Part shown: positions 51,156-63,254 of the stretch, piece by piece
Numbering within the stretch: the first letter of the stretch is position 1
Layout: each line of letters starts with the position of its first letter
Source: Corylus avellana
Lineage: Eukaryota > Streptophyta > Magnoliopsida > Fagales > Betulaceae
Assembly (NCBI RefSeq): GCF_901000735.1
Contig: NC_081546.1
Coordinates: 1,431,001 to 1,495,000 of the forward strand
Reading direction: 5' to 3'
DNA length: 64,000 nt
Notes under the pieces: generated by a model
Told to the model about the DNA's origin: nothing
Databases searched by the model: none
What the model saw: the letters and a program-made list of their open reading frames with translations, nothing else
Position numbers and translations under genes: made by a program

Positions 51156-51693
51156 ATTCTCCAACTCATTTAAAATAGTATAAAGTGTCTATAAACATTT
51201 AAAAGGCACATTAAATTTAGTCTAAGGCAGTACAAATAAAAACCAAAGGGGAAATAATTTCCTTATGCGGCCTCTGCCTTTGGTAGCATATATATCACAT
51301 GTGCCTAGAGTCACTCAAGTCCCACGGGAGGCATCCAAATGATTGACGGCATTGCCATGTTCTATATCATCTTTCCTTTTTTTTTAAATATATATATAAA
51401 ATAAAAAAGCATATGCCTCCATTGTTGTACAATGAATCATCTATTAAATGTCTTTGTTCTTTTAATTTCTTGTGCCGGTGGCTGCAAACGCACCATATGT
51501 TTGTTGAATATAATTCAACGAGTAAATTTATTTATTTGGGGTGAAATTAAGGTAGGGTCTTCCACGTGTGTCAAAAAAATGGCTCATTCTATTATGGGCT
51601 AAAATGTTAAAATATTAACTAAATAATTAAATTCATCATTTATTTTTAACTTAACCTTTTGAGTTATAACCTTATATTAGAGTAAAAGTCTTT

Positions 51694-52215
51694 AGAGTGC
51701 GTTTGGGAATGCGTTTTAAAAAAAATAATTTGCGATTTTAAACCAAATCGCAACTTTAGGGTGTTTGGGATTGCGATTTTAAAAACGCAAATTTTAAAAT
51801 CGCAAAAAAATCTGCAATTTTCATAAGCTGATTAGAGGGTGCTTATTTGAAAAAGTGCGAATTTAAAAACAAAATCACGATTTCTATTAAAAAGATATTT
51901 GGCGCAATAGTTACCTTTTTTAGAACAGAAATTACAAAAATACCAAGAATACCCACCTAAAATATATTAAAACTCTTATTATTATTTTTTTTCTTGATCC
52001 TCTCTGTCTTGTTCATCCTTATTGGTAATTTGGTCATAAAACCGCAATTATATGCTAATGTTATCCAAACACTCAATTGATAAAAAAAAATTACTTTTTA
52101 GTATGTTTTACCAAACGCCTGTGCGATTTTATAAAGTAACGATTTTAAAATGCAACTTTTAAAAACACAATTTTTAAAATCACACTTATTGAAATCGCAC
52201 TCCCAAACGGGCCCT
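51694..52215. mobile_element. hAT-like MITE
   Basis: Ends GAGTGCGTTTGGGAATGCG and CGCACTCCCAAACGGGCCC are inverted. Internal arms repeat TTGCGATTTTAAA and related inverted words. The terminal GTTTGGGA/TCCCAAAC pattern is common in plant non-autonomous hAT elements. The target-site duplication is unclear (CTTTAG against CTTAG). Confidence 0.7.
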
Positions 52216-52885
52216 TAGTTGGAAACTTATTACAGTTGTTCACCTCTCATGTAAGAAGAAGTATCAAAATGTTAATTAAATAATTAGATTTATAATTTTT
52301 TTTTTATTAATTTAAGCTTTTAGAAACATGTGTTCCAATCTTTCACCAACTGCAGATTTTAAGATACCATATATATATATATATATATATTGAAGGACAT
52401 GGGTCACATGGCCAAATTGGCCATTTGCCAGCCTTGCAAGTTGCATCAAAGCAATTAAGAACGTCTTTTTCTATCATGCCATGGTCCAAATAAATGCATA
52501 CCAACTAGAAGGCATTGAGCCAAGGTAAAATTATTAAAGTCATTTCTTTAATTTATATGAGCGTAGTGTATTTTACTTATAAGATCCATTTTCTGTCATG
52601 CGAGAGAGAGAAAGAATAGAAAATGAGACACCCTCATTAAAAAAAAGAAAAGAAAAGAAATAACCTGTCAATGATTCATTTAGGAAAGATTACAAGTGTT
52701 GATTCATGATTTTTATGTTTCATGAATCATGATGAATATATTGTTATGCTATTTTTAAAAATTGAATAATATGACCCTATAAGTCTATATATATATATTA
52801 TTAAATGCAATAAAAGAAACTCAAACCGTAAAAATAGAATCTTCCTATTTCACTTTACTCCCCACAAAATTTCTTCAAAAACAAA

Positions 52886-53101
52886 ATGAAATTAAAGAGG
52901 GCCAGTCAAACAAAAAGAATCTCCTCCTCATTCCCGCGTGGTTGCTTCAAAGATTCCTCAGCTAGCTTTGATTTCAACGGCTATGATTTGACGGCTCTTA
53001 GAATTGCATTTTTCTTTTTGCAGCCGCAGTTGGAATTGCTCACAGCCTCACATCCATCCCCATCGCACAGTAGCGGCAACTACAAGTGGAGGGAGAGGTA
53101 G
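52886..53101 (+). other. unrecognised 71-codon open frame
   Basis: An ATG frame preceded by a TA-rich stretch (52785-52800) and a CTTTACTCCCCAC leader-like sequence. The product is basic and Ser-rich at the N-terminus (MKLKRASQTKRISSSFPRG) with no recognised domain. It might be a small gene or chance. Confidence 0.2.
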
Positions 53102-54634
53102 TTATAGGGTCCAACCGCATTGAGTGGCGAGGTGAACTTCCCCAAGTTGAGGAGCCAACCCCATCGTTTAGGGACTAGAAAGGAGAAGAAAGAAGGTACA
53201 CTGGAGAAGCATAGAGAGTCATCAGTATTGGTTGACTATACTGTTTAACTTCTCTGAACTTTTGTACACGCGAATGGCCCAGGGGTCCTCATTCCTTATA
53301 CGGATCTGATCTGTGGGGTTCGAGAGGCTGTAGACCTTTCTTTTAGAGGCAAAAAGTCTTTGGAAAGGTGGTGCGCACTCGGTCAAGAATCAAGATCCCT
53401 TGCACTTTTGGTATAATGCATCAAGATATTTGGTGTCCCTCCCCAAATCAAATTTGACATACTAAATTATTGATGTGATTGTGATTGTCATTTGAACCAA
53501 CGAAAATCTGGCTAGTTGTTTGAATGACACTTAATCTTTTCGTTTTTTATTAAAAAAAAAAAAATCCTTAATTTGGGACCTACATACTCATTTAGATAGA
53601 GATCTCTTTTAATTAATTTATCATATTTGTCGTTAATTAGACGCACTCGATTGATTAGAAGAAGAAAAAAAGATTAGAAAATTCGACACTCAATTGACAG
53701 AGGGTCCTTAAAAGAGTTTATTTGCCCGAATAAAGTCTTATATTGTCTAAATGCCAGCTTGGATTATAGGTGATATGACACCCTATCAATTTAATTTAGT
53801 TTTATATTGAGAAAATAAATTGTTAACATGGAATATATGCGTGGATTATAAAAGTGGGTGTTAAGTCATAATACATTCATTTCTTACTAAGTGAGACTAG
53901 ACTTTATTATAGGTGAATTCCAACAAACCCTTTCTTAGATAGAGCTCATGCAATTAAATTGCTATCACTATACTCCCTTAGATATATCGAATAGAAAATC
54001 TCAGTCATACTTTAGCTCAGCAGCTCATCGATTTTTCTCATATTTATTGAACAAATTGTTAACAATCTAAACAACAAATTATTGAAAATTTGAATCTTTT
54101 TGTATCGGTGACCACTTGGTGGCTCCGCAAGGGTGTACTACTTGTGAAACCTTAATCATGGCCACAAAAAATTAAAATAATGAAGTGTATCGAGACTTGT
54201 GGTCATGGTGAGACTTACAAAATCTCCACTTAGGCAGCCACACACATAGAAGGAGGGAGGGAGTGGGGGTAGGCGTAGGGGTCGGAGTAAGGATCGACTA
54301 AGGAGCTTTTAATTTCATTTTTTTCCCATCCTCCTTTTGCTAGGCAGTTTTGAGCCTTCTTAAGTGCTCAACAAAGGTACTGCTAAACCATTTTGAAGGG
54401 TGCCCGAAACAAGATATTTCAGTAAAAAAAGAGCCCACAAAATCGTACGTTGATTCGTTCGATCATCTTTACCAACGACAGACGCGTCTTGCGCAAATTG
54501 CTTGCACTACCAAGCAAAATCTAAACAATAATACACGTAATGCAAAAATATATAGTTTTAGTATTTTATTGTTATTAATTACTATGACTAAGTATAATTT
54601 TAATTGGAATCGAAACATATGATTAATTTATACC

Positions 54635-54668
<34 letters not shown>

Positions 54669-55551
54669 AGACGTGTTTTAATTTCAACGAATTCAGTTCT
54701 AATTGAAACAATTTTTATGATAAACTACCCAACACGTAACATGTGCTGGATGGAGTTGGGTTACAATCACTGTCCTCTTAAAAAGAAAAGAAAATGTAAA
54801 GAGAAAGACCGTTTCAAAATATATATAGAGTTAACTTTTCATTGTTAAGAAGTTTGGGATTTCGTTTCTTAATTTTTTTTTTTTGGTCTAAATAAAAAAT
54901 TTAAGAAACAACTCAAACACAAAAATGATTTTTATTTATATTACATTATAATATTTTTTATTCAAACAAAAAATAACCTCAAGAACACAATATGAACAAA
55001 CATAGTCTCGATTCCTTGAGATATTTAGTGGGTTGTTTCTGAAAGAAAATGAGAATTTACGTCTCTTTGAGTTCCGTGGAGATCTTTCGGAGGTAAACAA
55101 AGATAGATCATGTTCTTGATCGTGGTAGCACGTGAAATATGACGAAGTAACAGTACTCTTGTTGAGCGAAGATTCAAGGGCAAACACTGAATTGTCAAAT
55201 GTTGGATTCGTACCAGAAACGTCTTATCATAGCTAGGTTGGATAGTGGGTTTAGATGTTTCGCACTAAGCAATTGATTCTATTTTTGTTCCAGCATTCAT
55301 TTTTTTCAAAGTAATTAAAAAGATATGCAGGAAATGGAGAATAGTTGCATGGAACATGCAAAATAGAAAACAATGGATCCTCAACATAAGAATTAATATG
55401 TCGTGCCGTCTCTTCCAAAGGGAAACTTGGCAAACATAATCATTGTAATCGTTTACAATGTGCCATTTTTAATTGCCCATTTTATTTTCTTCCCAAGACT
55501 TATATTAAGGAATTTAATTACACCATTGCCGGCCATGGCCAACTCGGGCTC
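53102..55551. other. intergenic region upstream of the CEP gene
   Basis: AT-rich. Open frames of 83-90 codons at 54350-54622 (plus) and 54936-55187 (minus) have no recognised domains. A (TA)n run lies at about 54637-54662. No supported gene. Confidence 0.45.
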
Positions 55552-55559
55552 TATATAAA
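55552..55559 (+). promoter_or_regulatory. TATA box of the CEP precursor gene
   Basis: TATATAAA lies 109 bases before the ATG in a GC-richer context (GGGCTCTATATAAACCC). It would place transcription start near 55583-55590 and give a leader of ~75 bases. Confidence 0.75.
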
Positions 55560-55660
55560 CCCACGGGATACATTATTAGCTGCATTCCAATCCTTCCCTT
55601 CATTTCTCTCACCCACATTTGAAGAGTCAGCCAAATCGTTCCCTTAATTAAGTCTCTGTC

Positions 55661-55978
55661 ATGGCTGCCACCTTCAAGCTCATTTACACCAGTGCTTTTC
55701 TTCTTGCACTACTCTTTTCTCATGGAATTATTTCCACTGAGGAAAGGCAGCTGAAGACCCAAATAAGCAAGAAATGTAGTCTGAACGTTTGTGAGAACAA
55801 CGCGAGAGAAATGGGAAGGAACCTGCGCCGTGGCATTTTAGATGATGATCAAGTTCGAAGCCCTGGTGTTAGCACTGTTGAAGCAAGCAGTACTGATGAT
55901 TTCCGTCCCACTGAACCAGGCCACAGCCCCGGTGCTGGCCATGCTAAAGGGCCTCGAAGCGCAGATCCAAACCAGTAG
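55661..55978 (+). CDS. CEP (C-terminally encoded peptide) hormone precursor
   Basis: Single-exon gene for a 105-aa secreted peptide precursor. Residues 1-~25 form a signal peptide (MAATFKLIYTSAFLLALLFS). A charged, variable pro-region follows, with two Cys (39, 44). A single CEP domain at residues 80-94 (DFRPTEPGHSPGAGH; bases 55898-55942) precedes a short tail. The prolines in FRPTxPGHSPGxGH are the positions hydroxylated in known CEPs. CEPs are made in roots, travel in xylem and signal through CEPR-type leucine-rich-repeat receptor kinases in nitrogen demand and root or nodule control; that role is family knowledge. The start is chosen by the TATA spacing and the signal peptide. One CEP domain only, as in many eudicot CEP genes; the exact subfamily number is not assignable. 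Confidence 0.94.
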   Translation: MAATFKLIYTSAFLLALLFSHGIISTEERQLKTQISKKCSLNVCENNAREMGRNLRRGILDDDQVRSPGVSTVEASSTDDFRPTEPGHSPGAGHAKGPRSADPNQ

Positions 55979-58077
55979 ATTCATATATTACGTGCATGAT
56001 TACTACATAATATTGTTCATAAAAATAAGTCATGATCAAGTACTAGTAGTGCTGTCTAATATTGTGGATTATTTAGATATTTGGATTTGGTTTGCTTTAT
56101 CATGCATGCATGATGCTTATGATGTATGTCCTAGCTCCTCGTTAATGTATTTGTAATATATTGATCCATGGTATCAATCAATTGAAATATATATATATTG
56201 GATTTGCGTAATATTAATGTATAATAGTTCTAGTAAAGTACATGGTGCTCGGATCGAGTATAATTAATTAATTAAAGAGATATGAAAAAATTACATTTAC
56301 TCTCTCAAATAATTACAGATTAATTTGCCAAAATTTATAATGTATCCAATCGATTTATCAAACCGTTTCAGTTATTCCCTTCGTTAATTAGGATTATATA
56401 TAGCTTGAGTCATTATTAAACCCTATGGGCCGGCCTATAGGTACCAACAACTCCTGAAATCATAAGAACCAACTTGTGTTATACTTAATTGTTCAAATGA
56501 TTGACAATCAATTGAACGATCTTGACCTCCATGATCAATATTAAAATATTCCTTAAAATTATATTAATTATCAAATCTTAATTGGGTTCCAACTATCTAA
56601 TAAGATTAAAAAAATTTGACAGCAACGTTGGCACTATATTCTGTCGTACGTCACCCATAGTGCTTATTACTTCTAAAGAGAGAATGGGTTTGGCTATATA
56701 ATTTCTTTCAATTAAAGGCTCACTCCTAGATAATTTGATTTTGGACAGTAGCTGGCCCCTTGGAATACTTTGTCATGACAATTTCCTTACATTTTTACTT
56801 AAAAATTAAAATAAATGATTGAGATTTGCACTATATATCGGCATTTATCATGGTAAAAATGTAGTAAATACTAAAATAATAAATGTTGGGTTGGTAAGAG
56901 CTATATAATTAAGGAAATAAATTATAACTTTCTAAAGTTTTGGGGACATTTAAATTGTTTAGTAGTTGGAGAGGGATAACTCTAGATTTCCTAATTAAAA
57001 GATTATCACCCAAATAAGTTTTAAGATGTACGTAATATATTACTTTAATTATGAAAAATAAGTTTTTATAAAATATCTTCCAAAATACAAAATGAAAGAT
57101 TTTGTTGGTTATTTTCAAGTTGTGTCTTTTAATGCTTCTCTTAAGCTACCTTTTCAAGCGCAAAAGCATTGCCATTTGTAGTTGCAAGACGAAATTCACA
57201 AGAATTAATTATGGAACTCTTGGTTAAGGAAGCAACGTCTTGCCGTTTGGGGGTCACGGATTAAAGGACAGGACAACGTTGGTGTCAATATTCCACATGA
57301 TATATTTATCATGCACGTCCACTAGTAATTAATTCAATCGATAATAAATTTAATTATTTACTTAATCATTTAATTCTAACATAATGAAAATTCAAAAACA
57401 ACACCCATTCACTGCCTCTTCACTTTAAACCACCTCAATAATCATTTAATCATTTTATTTATTTATGTGATATGGTCCATCATCATATCTATATAGTATT
57501 TGGTACATAAGAATTGGACCGAATCACCCCTCCTGCAGTGAGAAGGAATGTGAAATTAAAAAAATTAAAAGTCGAATTTAAAAACTCAAGAAGTAAATTA
57601 AAATTACGCAAACACTCACCTAATTTTTATAATAATTATACTTGGCTTTAGAACTCGTAGGAGATTGACAGCCTTAAATAGTCACTTGAAATTGCAAACG
57701 ATGACGCGGATTCGTGAGGTAAAAGTGGAAAACTAACTGCCAGCGCTACTAATAAAAATTCTAAGAAGAAATCCGAAAATAAGAGAAAAATATATATCTA
57801 AAGGAGGGGGCAAAACCAAGGCGAGAGCTGGCGGCGGATCCACGAGAGAGTCCAAAGCAAAGAGAACCCAAGAATAGCAATGTATTATGTTATGTATATC
57901 ACAGTTTACGAATCCAACGGACACCATCAACCCTTGCCGCCTAATCCAACGGTTCACAACTACAACCGCGTCCATCACCCTCAAAATAAATCCTCCTCTT
58001 AGACCCTAAACCGTACACCCTTCTTCTGTCTCTCTCGAATCTCGGCTATATTGGTTATTGAATCTGAATCTTTGTTT
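55979..58077. other. 3' flank of CEP gene and promoter region of RBP47-like gene
   Basis: 3'UTR of the CEP gene, then AT-rich spacer. From about 57700 the sequence becomes richer in GC and pyrimidines, as expected of the RBP47-like promoter and leader. No further gene seen. Confidence 0.5.
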
Positions 58078-58125
58078 TACGTTTATACAGTGAGTGATTG
58101 AAAGAGAGAGAGAGAGAGAGATAAG
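58078..58125 (+). promoter_or_regulatory. 5' leader with (GA)n tract
   Basis: The leader just before the ATG contains AAAGAGAGAGAGAGAGAGAG, a GA-rich element common in plant 5'UTRs. Transcription start not mapped. Confidence 0.5.
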
Positions 58126-60443
58126 ATGCAATCGAACGGCTCTGATTCGAAGCCGCAGGAGGTGGAGAAGCACAATCAACGGCCACAGCAGCATCAGGCG
58201 CAGCCGCCGCAGTCTCAGTGGGGGCCGGCGGTACAGTATCGGGCGGCGGCGATGGTAATGCAGCACCAGATGATGCCACCTCAGCATTACGGACCTCCGC
58301 CGCCTCCTCCTCCGCCGCCGCACTACGTGCCATACCACCCGTACCAGCAGCGTGTGCAGGTACAACACCAACATCCGCAGCAGCAGGGATCTGACGGCGG
58401 AGAGAATAAGACGATCTGGGTCGGCGATTTGCACCATTGGATGGACGAGAATTACCTCCACAGTTGCTTCGCTTCCACCGGCGAGGTCCGTATATGCTCT
58501 CTTTTTTTTCTTTATCGCATACGTAGCATAGACGTGTATTCGTACAAGCATACACGTTCGTATTTGCGTATATGCATGAATCTGGAATTGTTTGTGGACC
58601 TATTCGTGGGATTTGATGCATATATATTGGAAGCTTTTTATGTTAATGTTTTGGGCAAGGTGTTATTTTTTGGAGTGGATTGTGTGACATTGTTGGTTTA
58701 GGTTATGTATGTGAACGTTGTATTATATATGGACAAAGGTGAAAAACGGTATCTTTATTTTTTCGGCAATGGTAGCGCATGTAGAGGAATTTGTGGTTTA
58801 TACTTGAATGAGGTAAAGAATAGGGAGTTTGGCTTGTATCCTGTTATTCAATAACAGGACATCATCTGTTATTGAATATCAAGGGTCAGGACATTTCTAA
58901 GCATTAAATGTGTTAATGCCCTGCTATTAAATAATAGGATACAAGCCAAACTCAAGAACAGGGAAATTGGTGCGAAGATGGAGTTATTGGCTAAAAAAAG
59001 AAAAAAGAGAAAGTTTCGCCAGTTGATTCTATAATGCTTGATATATCTGGCGCTTCCTCGTAGCATGGTGTCCATGGGGATAGAGGGTTGAAGCTTCCTA
59101 AATTGCTTTTACCACATAGAATGCGTGTTAGCATCTAAGCTGGATTGCACTAGGCCCTCCCTCATTTGTTGTTTTGAGGCACCAATAAATAGCAATATGG
59201 TAATGGTGCCAGGAATTGAGAGAAACTTTTGGCCTGGCTAAGGATTGGAAGTTAGGAAGCCATTGGAAACAATCCTTTTATGATAGGATTTTGGAAATAT
59301 GCTTATCAATAAACGATTTTGGAAATATGCTTATCAATAAACGATTTTGGAAATATGCTTATCAAAAAACGATTTAGGATTTTGAAAATACAAAAATTGA
59401 GGTCAAATTACTGTGCGCGTGTGAGATAAGTAATTTGAACTCAATATTTGTATTTTCAAAATCGTTTTTTGTGCTTGCAAGCCACACATGCATGCGTGTG
59501 TTTGTACAGGTGTGTGTGTGTGTGTGGCTGCTGTGCATGTGTGTAAAGTTTGTGCCGATTTATCATGACCCTTCAATTATCTTTTGGGAAAAATAATCTT
59601 TTCAGCTGGAATTTACTTCTAAAAAAAGCATTGTAATTGTTGCCATCAAAATAGATGACCACTTAGAACAATTGCCACATATTGCTTTTGTCTGTTTAGT
59701 TGGTTTCTATGTCGTCTAAACTTTTGTTATTTTTCATGCAGATCGCCTCCATTAAGGTTATTCGCAATAAACATACTGGTTTATCAGAGGGCTATGGGTT
59801 TGTGGAATTTTTTTCACATACAATAGCTGAAAAAGTTTTACAAACTTATGCTGGCATTTTGATGCCTAACACTGAACAGCCCTTCCGTCTGAACTGGGCA
59901 ACATTTAGCACGGGTGAAAAGCGTTCGGATAATGTTCCCGATCTCTCTATTTTTGTTGGAGATTTAGCCGCAGATGTTACAGATAGCTTATTGCAAGAAA
60001 CTTTTGCTAGTAAATATCCATCTGTCAAAGCTGCAAAAGTTGTTTTTGATGCCAATACTGGCCGTTCAAAGGGTTATGGTTTTGTGAGGTTTGGAGATGA
60101 CAATGAGAGATCACAGGCCCTTACTGAAATGAATGGTGTTTATTGTTCAAGCAGGCCTATGCGCATTGGTGCTGCAACACCCAGGAAGTCATCTGGATAT
60201 CAACAATCACAAGGTACCTAATTATATTCTAGTAGCTTCCATTATAAGAAGTTTAAGTTGTTATTTTGGTTCTTTGGTTTTTTATGTTAATATAGAAATA
60301 TTTATTTTCACCATTCAAATACTGTGTTTTCCTCACTTTTGTTTCTATGAGAAGTAAAGCTGTTGCAGTACTTGATACCTTCATACTGGTAGGACTTCTA
60401 TGTATTTTTCAGTAACTGTCATTTTCCTCAGATTACTTGTTCT

Positions 60444-60497
<54 letters not shown>

Positions 60498-63254
60498 GGA
60501 CAAGTTTTTAAGGATCCTCTGCAATGTTTCATCTAAAGACAATTTTTATTGTGGGCGTCTTGAATCTCACCATCTCATATGTGCAGCTGCTATTTCCAGC
60601 TTTGATCTATGTGACAGTGAAATCTGTCTCTGATCCTTTCCTCTCCCTTTAAATGCCTTTCCCACGTTACTTGTGCTACAACTTTGAGATGGCTGTTCTA
60701 TCTCTCTGTTTTTATGTCTTTTCTTTCCAAACTTTGCAGCTGATGGAATTCCAATCTATAGCTTGAATGAATGTTCTACCAGCACTGGTTTTGATGTGAC
60801 CACAGTTAAGACTTTGGTTGTATGAATATACAGAATCTAGATTTTTAAAAGAGTAGCTTTGTCACAGGATTGAGGTGTTAGCTTTATGTTTTTTCTCATC
60901 TTTCCTCATCAACAAACTTTTACAAATGCCACGTTATTTTTAATGGAGCCACTTGGGTTTTGCCATTTTTTCCTTCTTTGTAGTTTTTCAGTTACAACCC
61001 CTGATAATTTATTATTTACTTCTATCTGAACATTATATCATCTTAATTTGTATTACTTTTCTGCCTTTTTTGTTCTTTTGAACCTTTTGGTGTCAGCTGA
61101 TATTTTTTGTACTTCATGTGGTGCATTTTCCCTGCCTCATGTCATAGCTACTAGCTCGAATCTAACTAGTGGAGCAGTTGTATTCTTCTTACTCTTTTAT
61201 TCAGCACATTTAGAAATATATTCATTAAGAAATCATGTAAAGGGAACAAATCCCAATATGTTGAATGATAATTGAATGACCATTGCAATAATAAAAAGAT
61301 TCTAGTGTTAGTTTCTGTTCCTTATAGGAGGGACTTGATATTGAAGGAGCCTTGTGTATCATTAAGATTGTTTTTTGATTTATGAGTAGTCAACTAGGCT
61401 TTAATGTTTTCTTTTGCTGTTGTATAATGAGTTTCATCATAAAATCTTTAGCAGAGAGAGAAAAAGGAAGGTGTGGGGTGGTAAGGGGAAGTAATCTATG
61501 TTGCATCGCTTTAGGATTCTCAGTAGTAAGATCATCAGTTTGTTGCATAACGTCTCATTGCTTGATGTCAACTAGTAAATAAAACATGCCTTATTGGTCC
61601 AAGGTCTCCTGTGCATGACCCAAAATCAGATCATTATGGGGTTTTGTGATTAGGTTCTATGTGGACATATGTCTTCAATGCGAAAATTCAAAGAATAGTT
61701 GTATCTGAGGATCTCTTCCTTAAATTTTTATTTCTTTCTAATTTCCTGCCAACCAAGTTGTTTCTCCAAAAAACATATTCTTCCTTCTTTATTAAATTTA
61801 TAGTTGGATGACTGCTACTAGTTGTTTTTCTTCTGTAATTTGTTTCTTGAACTTTTAAAATTTAAGAAGCTAGCGGTTTTCTTTTTTACTTTGGGTGTAC
61901 TCTCTTGTATACCACCCATTTATTAGGATTGCATCCCTTCGTCCTCTCTTTCTGATACATATGTACTCATGAAAAAAAAAAGGTTGCTCATAGTAGGTTC
62001 AAAACATGGTTTGAAGCATCAAGGGAGCTATCCTTATGTAACCATGGATTATAACTTTGACATTGCACATTTAAATATGTGCTTTAATTTTTCTTGGTTT
62101 TGGTAGGTGGATATGCCTCAAATGGTACGCCAGCACACCAGTCTGACAGGGATTCGACAAACACAACAGTGAGTTTCATCTTCTTCATGTGGTTGTGGTT
62201 TTAAGTTATAGCCATTGGGAGCTTTCCCTTCTTTACTTCGCTAAACCAAATTTTATGTTAGATATTTGTTGGAGGCCTTGATCCTAATGTCACCGATGAA
62301 GACCTCAAGCAGCCTTTCTCACAGTATGGTGAGATAGTCTCTGTTAAAATACCTGTTGGAAAAGGGTGTGGATTTGTAATGTTTGCTAACAGGTAGAGTT
62401 TCTAACCGTAACTATTTTTTGTCATATCAAGAGATGGTACATCAAAACTTTTCTAATGAGTTGTAACTATACCGGTTCCTCCTCCTCGTGTAAGAACAGG
62501 ATAAAGGATATGATTGGGGATTTAGGACTAATTGGGCGTGTGTAACTCACTGATAGGGTAAAAAAAGGGTGTGTATATTAAAATTTTATCTTGTTTCTTA
62601 TTGAGCAGAAATAATGCAGAGGAGGCATTGCAGAAACTGAATGGCACAGTAATTGGTAAGCAAACAGTGCGGCTTTCATGGGGTCGCAATCCCGCAAATA
62701 AGCAGGTAGTCCTCCCCCCTGCCCAAAAGAAAAGTCCCTTACTCCCACTACCTTTTGATGTTTGGGTGCGTTTGGAAACAACTTTTGGGGATTTAATGAA
62801 CAATGTTTCATCATGCAATTAAGTTGGGGTGTACTGTTAACAGTCATTAATCCGTTTTGCTTGAATCATTGTTCATGTAAATTCTAAACAAAGCAATTGC
62901 TATCTGCTTTTCTCAGGAAGTATATAGTCATTTTCTTTCATGGTGGTTCCATAGAATATGAATTTTTATAGCTGTAGAAGTCTTTTGCAATGACCTGCAA
63001 AAGCTATTCATCTTGTTCATATTATCTTGCTCAAAAATTCTGATTTCTTGTCAGTTTATTTTTCTTAATTGGTTCTTTTTGGGATCTGGCAGTCTAGAGC
63101 AGATTTTGGCTACCAATGGAATGGGGCGTACTATGGAGGGCAGCTTTATGATGGTTATGGATATGCTCTGCCCCTACCTCATGACCCAAGCATGTACGCT
63201 GCTGCATATGGGGCTTACCCTGTTTATGGCAACCACCAACAACAAGTAAGCTGA
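58126..63254 (+). CDS. RBP47: RBP47-type polyuridylate/poly(A)-binding protein, three RRMs
   Basis: Nuclear, stress-granule-linked RNA-binding protein of the plant RBP47/RBP45 family that binds U-rich and poly(A) RNA. Exons 58126-58485, 59742-60213, 62107-62168, 62262-62392, 62609-62705 and 63093-63254 join to 427 aa plus TGA, the usual family length. Residues 1-94 are Gln/Pro/His-rich (PPPPPPPPPHYVPYHPYQQ). RRM1 starts at 95 (RNP2 IWVGDL, RNP1 GYGFVEF), RRM2 at ~188 (IFVGDL, GYGFVRF) and RRM3 at 299 (IFVGGL, CGFVMF). The Gly/Tyr-rich C-terminus ends YGNHQQQVS. The stop lies two codons past a potential donor (CAACAA|GTAAGC), and a second acceptor at about 63584 would give a C-terminus ending PSAV instead. 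Intron 1 holds a MULE-like MITE and other repeats. Confidence 0.94.
58825..58953. mobile_element. 129-bp MITE with 9-bp target-site duplication
   Basis: Terminal inverted repeats GAGTTTGGCTTGTATCCTGT and its near-complement ending CAAGCCAAACTC. Direct flanks AAGAATAGG (58816-58824) and AAGAACAGG (58954-58962) differ at one base, suggesting a Mutator-type insertion in intron 1 of the RBP47-like gene. Confidence 0.85.
59287..59370. repeat. 3 x 28-bp tandem repeat
   Basis: GATTTTGGAAATATGCTTAT followed by CAATAAAC, three times head to tail; the last unit has one change (CAAAAAAC). Intron 1 of the RBP47-like gene. Confidence 0.95.
59366..59470. repeat. long hairpin, foldback MITE-like
   Basis: GATTTTGAAAATACAAAAAT followed by TGAGGTCAAATTACT pairs with AGTAATTTGAACTCAATATTTG followed by TATTTTCAAAATC, giving a stem of ~38 bp with few mismatches and a ~20-base loop. 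It lies in the sense strand of intron 1, so the transcript could fold. Confidence 0.75.
60443..60497. repeat. (CT)n(CA)n compound microsatellite
   Basis: About 17 CT units run directly into about 10 CA units in intron 2 of the RBP47-like gene. Likely polymorphic. Confidence 0.95.

Larger units (their letters stand above)
49251..52885. other. repeat-rich intergenic region
   Basis: AT-rich DNA with homopolymer runs and no supported gene. It contains the SINE at 51056-51155, the MITE at 51694-52215, and a decayed copy of the 30608-30720-type foldback near 50445-50610. Confidence 0.5.

Noticed and set aside
58006..58621. Long minus-strand open frames opposite RBP47 exon 1
   Set aside because: Shadow of the GC-rich Pro/Gln-coding exon; no homology and no splice partners.
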